64,000 nucleotides of DNA from Terriglobia bacterium (GTDB taxonomy: Bacteria > Acidobacteriota > Terriglobia > Terriglobales > Acidobacteriaceae): assembly GCA_020073465.1 (NCBI GenBank), contig JAIQFC010000011.1:124001-188000 (forward strand), read 5' to 3'. A program made the position numbers and the translations under genes. The notes beneath the pieces are model-generated. The model saw only the letters and a list, made by a program, of their open reading frames with translations, did no database searches and was not told the DNA's origin. Below are positions 23,537-32,365 of the stretch, piece by piece (the first letter of the stretch is position 1; the number at the start of each line of letters is the position of its first letter).

Positions 23537-25238
23537 GCAACCTCCCTCCGGCCGCCGCAGCAGCCTTTTCTGCGAGCACTCCAGCGTCAACCTTGCCGTT
23601 CTCCTCCTGAGCTTCACCGGATGACACTGCCCGCTCCGCGTCGAGGCGCCGCAGTCTCAGCACGAACGTGGTGCCCTGTCCCTGCTTGGAGCGCGCCCAG
23701 ACTTTGCCCTCGTGGGCCTGGACGATCTGGTAGACGATCGCCAGCCCAAGCCCGGTGCCGCCTTCGAAATTCGACTGGAAAGGCTCAAAGATCTTTTCCG
23801 TCTGCTGCGGAGTCATGCCCGTCCCGGTATCCGCAAAGCCGACCTGCCAGTCGTCCCCCAGCGATTCGAGCGAAACGGTGAGCGTGCCTCCACCCTTCAT
23901 GGCCCGGACCGCGTTTTCACAGAAGTTCCAGAACACCTGCTTGATCTTGTCCCCGTCGGCGATGGCCCAGGCCTGACGGACGGAAAAGCGGCGCTCAATG
24001 CTGATTCCGGTTTTCTCCGCCGTCATGCGGTGCTGCATCAGCGTGAGTGTGTCTTCGACCAGATGCACCAGGTCTACCTTGTCAAAGTGGTATTGCTTGG
24101 TCCGCGAGTAAGCAAGGAAGTCGGTAATGATGCTGTTCAGCCGCTGGGACTCGCGAGTCACGATCTCGAGCAGATGACGGTGCTCCTCGCCCATCTCGGG
24201 GATGCCCGAGAGCATGCTGACCGAACCGGCAATCGAAGTCAGCGGATTGCGGATTTCGTGAGCGATGGCTGCGGCCAGCCGTCCCACTGCGGCAAGGCGG
24301 TCCTGCATCCGCACTTCGCGCTCCAGGCGGCGGATTTCGGTCAGATCATCGAGCGCGTAGACGTATCCGAGCGGCCCGCGTTCCGGCACCGCCAGCGTCG
24401 CTACTCGGACTCGCACTGTCTTGCGAAAACCGTTCGGCCCGTCGAATCGAACCTCACCATGCGGCTGCACAGACTCCAGGTTCGGCAATGGATCGAGGAA
24501 TAGTTGATGGACCGGGCTCCCCACCAGGTCCGCGGGAGAACGTTCCAGCAGTTTGTGGGCGGCCGTGTTGACCAGCGTGATCCGGCCATCCAGGCCGGTG
24601 GTGATGAGCCCGCTGCCGATCGACTGGATGATGTTCTCGTGCAGGGCTTGCAGATCCTCCAGTGCGCCACTTGCATCTCTCAGCTCAACTCGCGCCTGCC
24701 GCAGCTTGTTGCTGAGCAGGCCGGAGAGGTAGGCCACCGCCAGAAAGGCAAAAAGATTGACGAAAATGATGGCCTGCAGCGCTTTCAGTTCGGGATGCGT
24801 GCTGCAGTACGAGGGAACCAGCCCGTAGTAGTTCAGTTCGATGACAGTGCCGTACAGGATGAAGGCCAGCGCGGCCACCAGGCGCGCCCATACCTGCGGC
24901 AGCAGAATGCTGGCCACGATGATGACCAGCGGATAGAGGAAGTTGAGCGAACTGTCCCATCCCCCGGTCTCGTGTACCACCAGGCTTACCAGAACCAGGT
25001 CAGTCAGAACCTGCAACGCGGCCTGGACGCGGTGTTCCTGCCAGAAGGAAAGCAGGAGCACGTAAAACAGAGAAATGGAATACCAGAGCAGGATTGTGCT
25101 GATGAAAAGACGCAGAGGCAGCGGCGTGGGAGTGAACTGCACCACCGCCAGCTCAATTCCCAGCAAGAATGTCAGGATGAGGATTCTGACCTTGACGAGC
25201 CAGGCCAGCCAATTCCGCTCATCGAACGTCGATTGCAT
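23529..25238 (-). CDS. pilS: Sensor histidine kinase, PilS type
   Basis: 569 residues. Six N-terminal membrane helices fill about residues 12-175. A PAS domain follows (about 195-305), then HisKA with the phosphorylated His327 (AAAIAHEIRNPLTSIAGS). The C-terminal HATPase has N box FWNFCENAVRAM, G1 FADTGTGM and G2 GGTGLGLAIVYQI. This layout (six helices, PAS, kinase) is that of PilS, which senses pilin in the inner membrane in Pseudomonas. Its position directly after pilC and before pilR supports the call. 116 bp separate it from pilC. Confidence 0.92.
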   Translation of the reverse strand: MQSTFDERNWLAWLVKVRILILTFLLGIELAVVQFTPTPLPLRLFISTILLWYSISLFYVLLLSFWQEHRVQAALQVLTDLVLVSLVVHETGGWDSSLNFLYPLVIIVASILLPQVWARLVAALAFILYGTVIELNYYGLVPSYCSTHPELKALQAIIFVNLFAFLAVAYLSGLLSNKLRQARVELRDASGALEDLQALHENIIQSIGSGLITTGLDGRITLVNTAAHKLLERSPADLVGSPVHQLFLDPLPNLESVQPHGEVRFDGPNGFRKTVRVRVATLAVPERGPLGYVYALDDLTEIRRLEREVRMQDRLAAVGRLAAAIAHEIRNPLTSIAGSVSMLSGIPEMGEEHRHLLEIVTRESQRLNSIITDFLAYSRTKQYHFDKVDLVHLVEDTLTLMQHRMTAEKTGISIERRFSVRQAWAIADGDKIKQVFWNFCENAVRAMKGGGTLTVSLESLGDDWQVGFADTGTGMTPQQTEKIFEPFQSNFEGGTGLGLAIVYQIVQAHEGKVWARSKQGQGTTFVLRLRRLDAERAVSSGEAQEENGKVDAGVLAEKAAAAAGGRLHG

Positions 25239-25354
25239 CGCGGTCCCGGTGATCCTGAAAGTAGCGGCCGCTCTCCGACACTATGCCTGGCGGTCAGCTT
25301 GTTAGGGTCGGGAGACCGGCCTGGTGTCATGCCGGCCTCCCGATCTCGGTTTCA

Positions 25355-26563
25355 CTAGCCCGCCAGCTTCGCGATCATGGCGAACAGCGGCATGTACAGC
25401 GAGATGACGATGCCGCCGATCGTGATGCCCAGGACGCCGATAATGAGAGGTTCCAGCATGGCCAGCATGTCTTTGGTCGCGGCGTCGACTTCTTCTTCGT
25501 AGAAGTCGGCGATCTTCTGCAGCATGTTGTCCATGGCACCGGTCGCCTCGCCGACGCCAATCATCTGCGTCACCATGTTGGGGAACACACCGCACTCCTT
25601 CAGCGGATCGACGATGGTGCGGCCTTCTTCGATGGCCTTGCGCACCTTCATCAGCGCCTCCTCCAGCACGGCGTTGCCAGAGGTCCGCGCCGTGATGCTG
25701 AGGCCTTCCAGAATCGGCACGCCCGAGGTGATCAGCGTACCCAGCGTACGGGTGAAGCGGCCGACTGCGATTTTGCGCAGCAACGACCCGACCACGGGAA
25801 GCTTGAGCAGCATCTTGTCGAAGTAGTAGCGGCCCCGCGGGTGCTTGCGGATTTGCTTGATGCCGAACACCGTGCCGACCGCAGCCACTAGGAATATCCA
25901 CCAGAAGCTTTGCACGAAAGCGCTGAGACCCATGACGATTCGAGTCGGAAGCGGCAGGGTGACTCCCAGGCCGGCAAACAAGTTGGAGAAGATCGGCACG
26001 ACCCACTTGAGCAGGGCGCCCACGATCAGTACGGCAATCGACACGACGGCGATGGGATAGATCAGCGCCGACTTGACCGCGGCGCGCAAGCGCACGGCTT
26101 TTTCGACATAGGTCGCCAATCGCTGCAGGATGATGTCGAGAATACCGCCGGTTTCGCCAGCCTCGATCATGTTGGTGGTCAGGTCGTCAAAGACATTGGG
26201 ATACTGCCGCATGGCATTGGCCAGCGTGGCGCCACCTTCCACCGTGGTCCGAACTCCGGTCAGCGTCTTCTGAAATGCCTGGTTCTCCTGGTTGGCCGCC
26301 AGGATTTCCAGACACTGCACCAGCGGCAAGCCGGCATCAATCATGACCGAGAACTGGCGGAAGAAAATCGCGATGTCCTTGGTCTTGACCTTGCCCGAGC
26401 CGAACGTGGGCAATGCAAATTCCTTGCCCTTTTCGCGGATCGCCCCTGGTGTAATGCGCTCGCGCCGCAAAGCCTGCGCCAGCACCTGTTTGTTCGGCGC
26501 CATCCGCTCCCCGGAAACCTTCTGCCCGGAGGCATCCTTGCCGGAAAATGTAAAGACTGGCAT
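25355..26563 (-). CDS. pilC: Type IV pilus inner-membrane platform protein
   Basis: 402 residues. N-terminal region MPVFTFSGKDASGQKVSGERMAPN, then two T2SSF domains (about 70-190 and 275-395). These are separated by hydrophobic segments (about 170-195, 220-245 and 372-400). Conserved motifs: FFRQFSVMIDAGLPLVQCLEIL and FTRTLGTLITSGVPILEGL, GEATGAMDNMLQKIADFYEEEVD. PilC couples the PilB and PilT motors to pilus assembly. It follows pilT by 107 bp on the same strand. Confidence 0.96.
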   Translation of the reverse strand: MPVFTFSGKDASGQKVSGERMAPNKQVLAQALRRERITPGAIREKGKEFALPTFGSGKVKTKDIAIFFRQFSVMIDAGLPLVQCLEILAANQENQAFQKTLTGVRTTVEGGATLANAMRQYPNVFDDLTTNMIEAGETGGILDIILQRLATYVEKAVRLRAAVKSALIYPIAVVSIAVLIVGALLKWVVPIFSNLFAGLGVTLPLPTRIVMGLSAFVQSFWWIFLVAAVGTVFGIKQIRKHPRGRYYFDKMLLKLPVVGSLLRKIAVGRFTRTLGTLITSGVPILEGLSITARTSGNAVLEEALMKVRKAIEEGRTIVDPLKECGVFPNMVTQMIGVGEATGAMDNMLQKIADFYEEEVDAATKDMLAMLEPLIIGVLGITIGGIVISLYMPLFAMIAKLAG

Positions 26564-26670
26564 GGTTTTAGCTTCTCCTCACTGACTTGTCGTCAATCCC
26601 CGGCGACTTTATGTGCGCTCGCCCATCCCGCAGTCGCCGACGGTAATGCGCTGGTTCTCTAAACTCCCTG

Positions 26671-27807
26671 CTAACGCTTGGCTGTAGCCGCTCCTTTGGC
26701 CATGGCCGTCCCCGCCGTGGTCGACCGGCTCAACAAGCTGGCGCCACGGTTGATCATTTCCTGCAGTTCGTCCACATTGCTGGAACGTTGCAGCGCCACC
26801 TCCAGAGAAATCTGCTTCTGGAAATAGGCGGTCGCCAGAGCCTGGTTGAACGTCTGCATGCCGAACTTTTCCTGCCCAGACTGCATGGCGGAATAAACCT
26901 GGTGAATCTTGTCTTCGCGCACCAGGTTGCGGACTGCCGCGTTGGGTATCAGGATCTCCATGATCATGGCGCGGCCCTTGCCGTTGATATTCGGCAGCAA
27001 GCTTTGGCACATGATGCCTTCCAGCACCAGCGAAAGCTGGGCCCGAATCTGGGGCTGCTGGTGGGCTGGAAAGACGTCGATGATACGGTTGATGGTCGAA
27101 GTCGCTGAGTTCGTGTGCAGAGTACCGAAAGTCAAGTGTCCGGTTTCGGCGATTCGCAGCGCGGACTCGATCGTCTCCAGGTCTCGCATTTCGCCGATCA
27201 GCACCACATCCGGGTCTTCACGGAGGGCGGCACGGAGAGCGTCGCTGAAACTCTTGGTGTCAGCATGCAATTCGCGCTGGTTGACCACGCAATTCTTGTT
27301 CATGTGCACGAACTCGATCGGATCCTCGATGGTCAGGATGTGATCGTGGCGCTCACTGTTGATCTTGTCGATCATGGCCGCCAGCGTGGTCGATTTGCCC
27401 GACCCGGTTGGTCCGGTCACCAGCACCAGACCGCGCGGCTTCTCGCACAACTTGCTCACCACCGCAGGTAGACCCAGCTGGTTGAAAGACTTGATCTCAA
27501 AAGGAATCAGACGGAAGACAGCCGCCGTGGCGCCGCGTTGGTTGAAGACGTTGGCACGGAAGCGGGCCAGTCCCTTCAAACCGAAGGAGAAGTCGAGTTC
27601 GAGGCTTTCCTCGAAGCGATGCTTCTGGGAATCGGTCATCACGCTGTACGCCAGTTGCTTGGTCTCGGCCGGCGTCATCTGGGGCAGGTCGAGCGGCACC
27701 AGGTGTCCGTGAACCCGAATCTGGGGCGGCGAATTGGTGGTGATGTGAAGATCGCTGCCGCTCATTTCCAGCATTCTCTTGAGCAGATCGCTTAACGACA
27801 GACCCAT
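26671..27807 (-). CDS. pilT: Type IV pilus retraction ATPase
   Basis: 378 residues from the ATG at 27807 (AAGGA 6 nt upstream; the frame is open earlier without PilT similarity). Starts MGLSLSDLLKRMLEMSGSDLHITTNSPPQIRVHG. Walker A GPTGSGKSTTLAAMID, Asp box EDPIEFVH, Walker B VVLIGEMRDLETI, His box TGHLTFGTLHTNSA, and the retraction-ATPase signature AIRNLVRE-like AVRNLVREDKIHQV. It hydrolyses ATP to pull pili back, giving twitching motility and DNA uptake. 28 bp downstream of pilB. Confidence 0.97.
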   Translation of the reverse strand: MGLSLSDLLKRMLEMSGSDLHITTNSPPQIRVHGHLVPLDLPQMTPAETKQLAYSVMTDSQKHRFEESLELDFSFGLKGLARFRANVFNQRGATAAVFRLIPFEIKSFNQLGLPAVVSKLCEKPRGLVLVTGPTGSGKSTTLAAMIDKINSERHDHILTIEDPIEFVHMNKNCVVNQRELHADTKSFSDALRAALREDPDVVLIGEMRDLETIESALRIAETGHLTFGTLHTNSATSTINRIIDVFPAHQQPQIRAQLSLVLEGIMCQSLLPNINGKGRAMIMEILIPNAAVRNLVREDKIHQVYSAMQSGQEKFGMQTFNQALATAYFQKQISLEVALQRSSNVDELQEMINRGASLLSRSTTAGTAMAKGAATAKR

Positions 27808-27835
27808 AAGTGATTCCTTCCTCTTCCCTCGCGAA

Positions 27836-29551
27836 TCAGTGAATCGTTTCGCGTGCAACTTCTTCGAGCGTGGTCATCCCCGCTGCGACTTTGATCAACC
27901 CGCTGCGGCGCAGCGTGATCATGCCGCGCTCGATGGCTTTCTTTTTCAATTCCACCGCCGAGGCGCCGACCAGCACGAGTTCCTTGATTTCGTCGTCCAC
28001 TTCCATCACCTCGTACAGACCGCAGCGGCCCTTGTAGCCGGTGTTGTTGCAGGTACCGCATCCCTTACCCTTCTGGATTTTGACGGTCTTTGCTTCCTCG
28101 GGGCCAAATCCTTCCTCAATGAGGGTCTGCACGGGAACTTCCACCACCTCGGCGCAGTCCTTGCAGATGCGCCGGACCAGCCGCTGGGCACATATGAGGT
28201 GAACCGAGGTCGCAACCAGGAATGGTTCAATACCCATGTTCATCAAGCGCGTAATGGTTTCGGGAGCACCGTTGGTGTGCAACGTCGAGAGCACGAGGTG
28301 ACCCGTCAAAGCCGCCTTGATCGCGATTTCCGCTGTCTCGAAGTCTCGGATCTCACCGACGAGGATGATGTTGGGGTCCTGCCGCAGGAAGGAACGCAGG
28401 GCAGCGGCAAAGTTCAAACCGATCTGCTCCTTCATCTGCACCTGGTTGACGCCACCCAGCTGGAATTCGACCGGATCCTCCGCCGTCATGATGTTGGTAT
28501 CGGGCTGGTTCAGACGCGCAATTGACGAGTACAGGGTGTTGGTCTTGCCCGATCCCGTCGGCCCCGTAACCAGCACCATCCCGTAAGGCTTCAAAATGGC
28601 CTTTTCGAACTTGACGAGCGACTCCGGCTCGAAACCGAGCTTGGTCATGTCGAGCCGCAGATTTTCCTTGTCGAGCAACCGGAGCACGATCTTTTCGCCC
28701 CACAACGTGGGCAGCGTGCTGACGCGGAAGTCGAGCTGCTTCTTGCGGCCGCCGATGTTCATCTTCAGCATGATGCGGCCGTCTTGCGGCAGACGCTTCT
28801 CGCTGATATCCAGCTTGGACATGATCTTGAGACGCGAAGTGATTGCGTCTTTAAGCTTCATGGGCGGAGACATGATCGACTGCAGCACGCCGTCAATACG
28901 GAAGCGGACACGGAATTCCTTCTCGTACGGCTCGATGTGGATGTCGCTGGCTCCGCGCTTCACGGCATCGCCCAGGACGATGTTGACGAGCTTGACGACC
29001 GGAGCTTCGTCGGCCGCCTTCTCCAGCTCCGACAGCTCCATCTGCTGTTCTTCGGCCTGCAGTTCGACGTCGCTCTCGTTCAGCTCCGACATCGTCTGCA
29101 TCACGGCTTCAAGATCTTCTTCCTTGGTCGCGCCATAGGCCTTTTCAATGCCTGCCTGGATCGAACTCTCGGAGGCGACCACCGGCTCAATGTTGAAGCC
29201 GGTCATGAACTTGATATCGTCCATCGCGAATACGTTGGTCGGGTCGACCATGGCGATGGTCAGTGATGCTCCTACGCGGCTTAAGGGAAGAATCTGATAA
29301 CGCTTTGCAGTTTCAAAGGGAATCAGCTTGACGACCGCAGGATCAATTTCAAAGTAGGACAGATTAATGGCGGGCACGCCATACTGGCGGGAGAGAAAAT
29401 TGGTGACGTCCTCATCCGTGAGGAAGCCGAGCTTCACCAGTGCGGAGCCCAGGCGGCAATTCTGCTCCTTCTGGGCCTTAGTCGCTTGTTCCAACTGCTC
29501 CGGGGTAATGATCTTCTCTTTGACAAGAAGGTCACCCAGCCGTTGAGACAT
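27836..29551 (-). CDS. pilB: Type IV pilus extension ATPase
   Basis: 571 residues from the ATG at 29551 (AGGAG 8 nt upstream). N-terminal T2SSE_N domain (SQRLGDLLVKEKIITPEQLEQA), linker, then the motor: Walker A GPTGSGKTNTLYSS, Asp box EDPVEFQL, Walker B ILVGEIRDFET, His box TGHLVLSTLHTNGA. A tetracysteine zinc module typical of PilB/GspE is also present (CKDC ... CGTCNNTGYKGRCG). First gene of pilB-pilT-pilC-pilS-pilR. The frame is open ~60 codons upstream through the promoter region, but that part does not look like protein. Confidence 0.97.
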   Translation of the reverse strand: MSQRLGDLLVKEKIITPEQLEQATKAQKEQNCRLGSALVKLGFLTDEDVTNFLSRQYGVPAINLSYFEIDPAVVKLIPFETAKRYQILPLSRVGASLTIAMVDPTNVFAMDDIKFMTGFNIEPVVASESSIQAGIEKAYGATKEEDLEAVMQTMSELNESDVELQAEEQQMELSELEKAADEAPVVKLVNIVLGDAVKRGASDIHIEPYEKEFRVRFRIDGVLQSIMSPPMKLKDAITSRLKIMSKLDISEKRLPQDGRIMLKMNIGGRKKQLDFRVSTLPTLWGEKIVLRLLDKENLRLDMTKLGFEPESLVKFEKAILKPYGMVLVTGPTGSGKTNTLYSSIARLNQPDTNIMTAEDPVEFQLGGVNQVQMKEQIGLNFAAALRSFLRQDPNIILVGEIRDFETAEIAIKAALTGHLVLSTLHTNGAPETITRLMNMGIEPFLVATSVHLICAQRLVRRICKDCAEVVEVPVQTLIEEGFGPEEAKTVKIQKGKGCGTCNNTGYKGRCGLYEVMEVDDEIKELVLVGASAVELKKKAIERGMITLRRSGLIKVAAGMTTLEEVARETIH

Positions 29552-29898
29552 ACGTCGATCTCCTATCCACGTGGTGGAACGATGCCTAACACTTCTGCAG
29601 GCTTTGGCGCGAAGCGCTGCCTTTAGTTGGGAGAGGAAACGCAGCTCATTCGCGTTGACATAAATTGTCAACGCAACCGGATTACCGTACCAGTAACTTA
29701 AGTACTTGGACTCGTCGCCGAGTAAGGCGTTCAAGACACTGAAACGCTGGACTCTACGCCAATTGCCTGTTTTTTAGGCCGGAAAGAACGATCGAGACCA
29801 CGGGACCATGCACTTCGGTAAGTCGCGGACTGGCTTGCAGCAGCCGGTTATGGGGCAGACGGCCTACGCATTAGACTCAGTAATGAGGAATTGCTAAC
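29552..29898. promoter_or_regulatory. Divergent spacer between pilB and a DNA glycosylase gene, with a strong palindrome
   Basis: 347 bp without a gene. It contains a perfect 9+5+9 inverted repeat at 29652-29674: GCGTTGACA, loop TAAAT, TGTCAACGC. Each arm contains TTGACA, so -35-like boxes point in both directions, but I cannot place a good -10 box on either side. I looked for a sigma-54 site (TGGCAC-N5-TTGC) and found none. Confidence 0.6.
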
Positions 29899-30696
29899 TT
29901 GCCACCGATCAACCCCGAACAGGAGCTTCGGTCCTACTATCGAGCTCTCTACCAGGCGTGGGGAGCGCAACACTGGTGGCCGGCGCGGACTCGTTTTGAG
30001 GTGATCGTAGGCGCTTTCTTGACGCAAAACACAGCCTGGACGAATGTCGAACGCGCCCTAGCGAATCTTCGCGCGGCACGGTTGTTGAGCGTCCGCGGCA
30101 TCAAGCGGGCACCCCTGCCGCAGCTTGAGAAGTTGATTCGCCCGTCGGGCTACTTCCGCCAGAAAGCCGGGCGGTTGAAGACCTTCGTCGCATTTCTTGA
30201 GCGCAGCTACGGCGGATCCCTTACGCGGCTGTTGTCACGGCCGACTCACAAGCTGCGCGCGGAACTGCTCGACCTGAATGGCGTAGGCCCGGAAACGGCA
30301 GATTCGATTCTCCTGTACGCCGGGAACCATCCCGTCTTTGTGGTCGATGCCTACACCCGCCGCATCCTCGACCGCCACGATGTCGTGCCCGGCAATTCCG
30401 ACTACGAAGACATTCGAACCCTATTCCAGCGTGCCCTGGCTCCGATTGTGGATGAGGAAGAGCACAAGCCTGCAGAGGTACGAGCCGAGTTGGACTCAGG
30501 AATTCGGGGCGCCGCACATCCGCCGTCTCCCATGAGCATGGCGCGCCGGATCGCGCTTGTCCAGGTCTATAACGAGATGCACGGCCTCATCGTTGGCGTC
30601 GGCAAGCACTACTGCAAAAAAGCCACGGCTGCGTGTGAAGAATGTCCGCTACGGCCCTTTCTTCCTGCCAGAAACCAGCTTGCCCCTCCTAATTGA
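29899..30696 (+). CDS. HhH-GPD DNA glycosylase (endonuclease III-related, MagIII-like)
   Basis: 265 residues from a TTG at 29899 with GAGGAA 8 nt upstream. The helix-hairpin-helix is LLDLNGVGPETADSILLYA (123-141) and the catalytic Asp is Asp150 (VFVVDAYTRRI). Where endonuclease III has the beta-lyase Lys (GxGxKTA) this protein has Glu132 (GPETA), so a monofunctional base glycosylase, as in the 3-methyladenine-removing COG2231 group, is likely. The C-terminal iron-sulfur motif shows C-x6-C-x2-C (HYCKKATAACEECPLRPFL) but a Leu where the fourth Cys is expected. Divergent from pilB. Confidence 0.85.
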   Translation: MPPINPEQELRSYYRALYQAWGAQHWWPARTRFEVIVGAFLTQNTAWTNVERALANLRAARLLSVRGIKRAPLPQLEKLIRPSGYFRQKAGRLKTFVAFLERSYGGSLTRLLSRPTHKLRAELLDLNGVGPETADSILLYAGNHPVFVVDAYTRRILDRHDVVPGNSDYEDIRTLFQRALAPIVDEEEHKPAEVRAELDSGIRGAAHPPSPMSMARRIALVQVYNEMHGLIVGVGKHYCKKATAACEECPLRPFLPARNQLAPPN

Positions 30697-30803
30697 GACG
30701 TCGACCGGACGGAGGTTCATTGCGTGGTGTCGCCTTTCGAGCCCTTTACGGGACTACCGGGCTAGCCTAGAATGCCGCCTTGTTCTTCTAAGGAGCAGCA
30801 ACC

Positions 30804-31148
30804 ATGAAGATCGAGGGGATTGAGGGCATCTCTTCTGACCAACTTCGCTTCGAAATCCAGCGTGGCGCCAAGCTGGTCTTTTACTACTATTGCATCTCGC
30901 TCCTCGTAGTGACCTTCCGCCGGTCCTCTAGCATCTACTTTATCCCCGCGGGGCAGAGCACCCTTGCCAAGGGCCTGCCGTGGACTTTGCTCACGCTGGT
31001 GCTGGGGTGGTGGGGAATCCCGTGGGGACCAATCTACTCCGTGCAATCGCTGGTCGTGAACCTCAAGGGCGGTAAGGACGTCACGGCAGAAATTTCCTCG
31101 TCGCTCACGGGAACCACGACCGTGCCAGCGATCGCCACAAAGTCCTGA
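30804..31148 (+). CDS. Hypothetical protein with hydrophobic core segments
   Basis: 114 residues from the ATG at 30804, with AAGGAG 8 nt upstream. N-terminal soluble part MKIEGIEGISSDQLRFEIQRG, then hydrophobic aromatic segments (KLVFYYYCISLLVVTF, about 23-38; LPWTLLTLVLGWWGIPWGP, about 58-76) and a Gly/Thr/Ser-rich tail (DVTAEISSSLTGTTTV). Probably an inner-membrane protein with two helices. It ends 11 bp before the xylanase gene and may be co-transcribed with it. Family not recognised. Confidence 0.75.
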   Translation: MKIEGIEGISSDQLRFEIQRGAKLVFYYYCISLLVVTFRRSSSIYFIPAGQSTLAKGLPWTLLTLVLGWWGIPWGPIYSVQSLVVNLKGGKDVTAEISSSLTGTTTVPAIATKS

Positions 31149-31159
31149 AGCAGGATGGC

Positions 31160-32236
31160 ATGAAGTTCCGAAGTTGTCTTCTCCCTCTGATTCTTCTGTT
31201 CGTTCCCGCCTTTCTGTTTGTCTCGGCTCCTCGGTCATTGCGCCAGGCTGCGGATTCGGCTGGTGTGCTTGTCGGAACCGCCGTTCGACCCGCACTGCTC
31301 TCCGAAGCCGCTTATGCCGGCACGCTGGCCCGCGAATTCAACTTGGCGGAACCGGAGGATGCGATGAAATGGTGGGTCCTGCGCGCGCATACCGACAATT
31401 TCGATTTTCGCCAGGCAGACGAAGTCGTCCGCTTCGCGCAGGCACACGGAATGAAGGTTCGCGGGCACTGCCTCGTCTGGGGACGCGACAACCCGGACTG
31501 GCTGGCGCACGGTCATTTCTCTCCTCCCCAACTCGCCCAAATGCTGCAAGAACACATTACGCTCGTGATGAGGCACTACGCCGGCCAGGTCTTCGCCTGG
31601 GACGTCGTGAACGAAGCTCTCGATGAGAACGGAAATGTACGCGATTCGATCTGGTACAACCAACCCGGTATCGGCCTCTCGGGAAAGGGTACAGCGTATG
31701 TCGAGCGAGCATTTCGCTGGGCCCACGAAGCCGACCCGAAGGCGCTACTCTTCTACAACGAGGCCGAGGGAGAGGGCTTGAACCGCAAGTCCGACGCGAT
31801 CTACGCCCTGGTGAAAGACTTCAAGACTCGCGGCGTCCCTATTGACGGAGTTGGACTGCAGCTGCACATCTCCAGTCTTGACTTCGACCTCGCCGGGTTG
31901 GCGGCGAACATCACCCGTCTCGCGGCATTGGGAATGCAAATCCACATCACGGAACTCGATGTTTCCCTCCCGGTGGACTCCAAAGGCAGTGTCATCCATA
32001 AGGAAGACCTCACCCGCCAGGCTGAGATCTACCGCGGCATCGTGCACGCCTGCCTGCACAGTCCCGGCTGTACCGCCATTCAAACCTGGGGATTCACCGA
32101 CAAGTACTCATGGATCGGCTCCCATTCACGCGGCGTGCGCGGCCAGGCGCTGCTGTTTGACCGAGGTTATCAACCGAAGGCTGCCTACTCCTCGGTTCTT
32201 GAGCAACTCATGGTGGGACGAAACAGCTCCCGTTGA
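31160..32236 (+). CDS. Secreted endo-1,4-beta-xylanase, family GH10
   Basis: 358 residues. Signal peptide about 1-23 (LLPLILLFVPAFLFVSA). The GH10 barrel shows the substrate motif EPEDAMKWW, HCLVWG (103-108), acid/base Glu152 in WDVVNEAL and nucleophile Glu265 in IHITELDV, and ends with the QTWGFTDKYSWI block. It hydrolyses internal xylan linkages outside the cytoplasm. There are no carbohydrate-binding modules. A GH3 gene at 60560 could use the released oligosaccharides, though the two are 28 kb apart. Confidence 0.96.
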   Translation: MKFRSCLLPLILLFVPAFLFVSAPRSLRQAADSAGVLVGTAVRPALLSEAAYAGTLAREFNLAEPEDAMKWWVLRAHTDNFDFRQADEVVRFAQAHGMKVRGHCLVWGRDNPDWLAHGHFSPPQLAQMLQEHITLVMRHYAGQVFAWDVVNEALDENGNVRDSIWYNQPGIGLSGKGTAYVERAFRWAHEADPKALLFYNEAEGEGLNRKSDAIYALVKDFKTRGVPIDGVGLQLHISSLDFDLAGLAANITRLAALGMQIHITELDVSLPVDSKGSVIHKEDLTRQAEIYRGIVHACLHSPGCTAIQTWGFTDKYSWIGSHSRGVRGQALLFDRGYQPKAAYSSVLEQLMVGRNSSR

Positions 32237-32365
32237 TCCGCGCGAAATCCTTTATCCCACGATGACGGCCGCGTCATCCCGTTGCCCATGCATCTATAAT
32301 GACTTGCGACGTTCAAGCCGATTGCCAGGTTCGGCAATGCATCGGCCTCTGGGCGGCAATTCCCC

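Noticed and set aside
29552-29734. N-terminal extension of pilB
   Set aside because: The extra codons have no similarity to PilB, include the operator-like palindrome, and a good ribosome site precedes the ATG at 29551.
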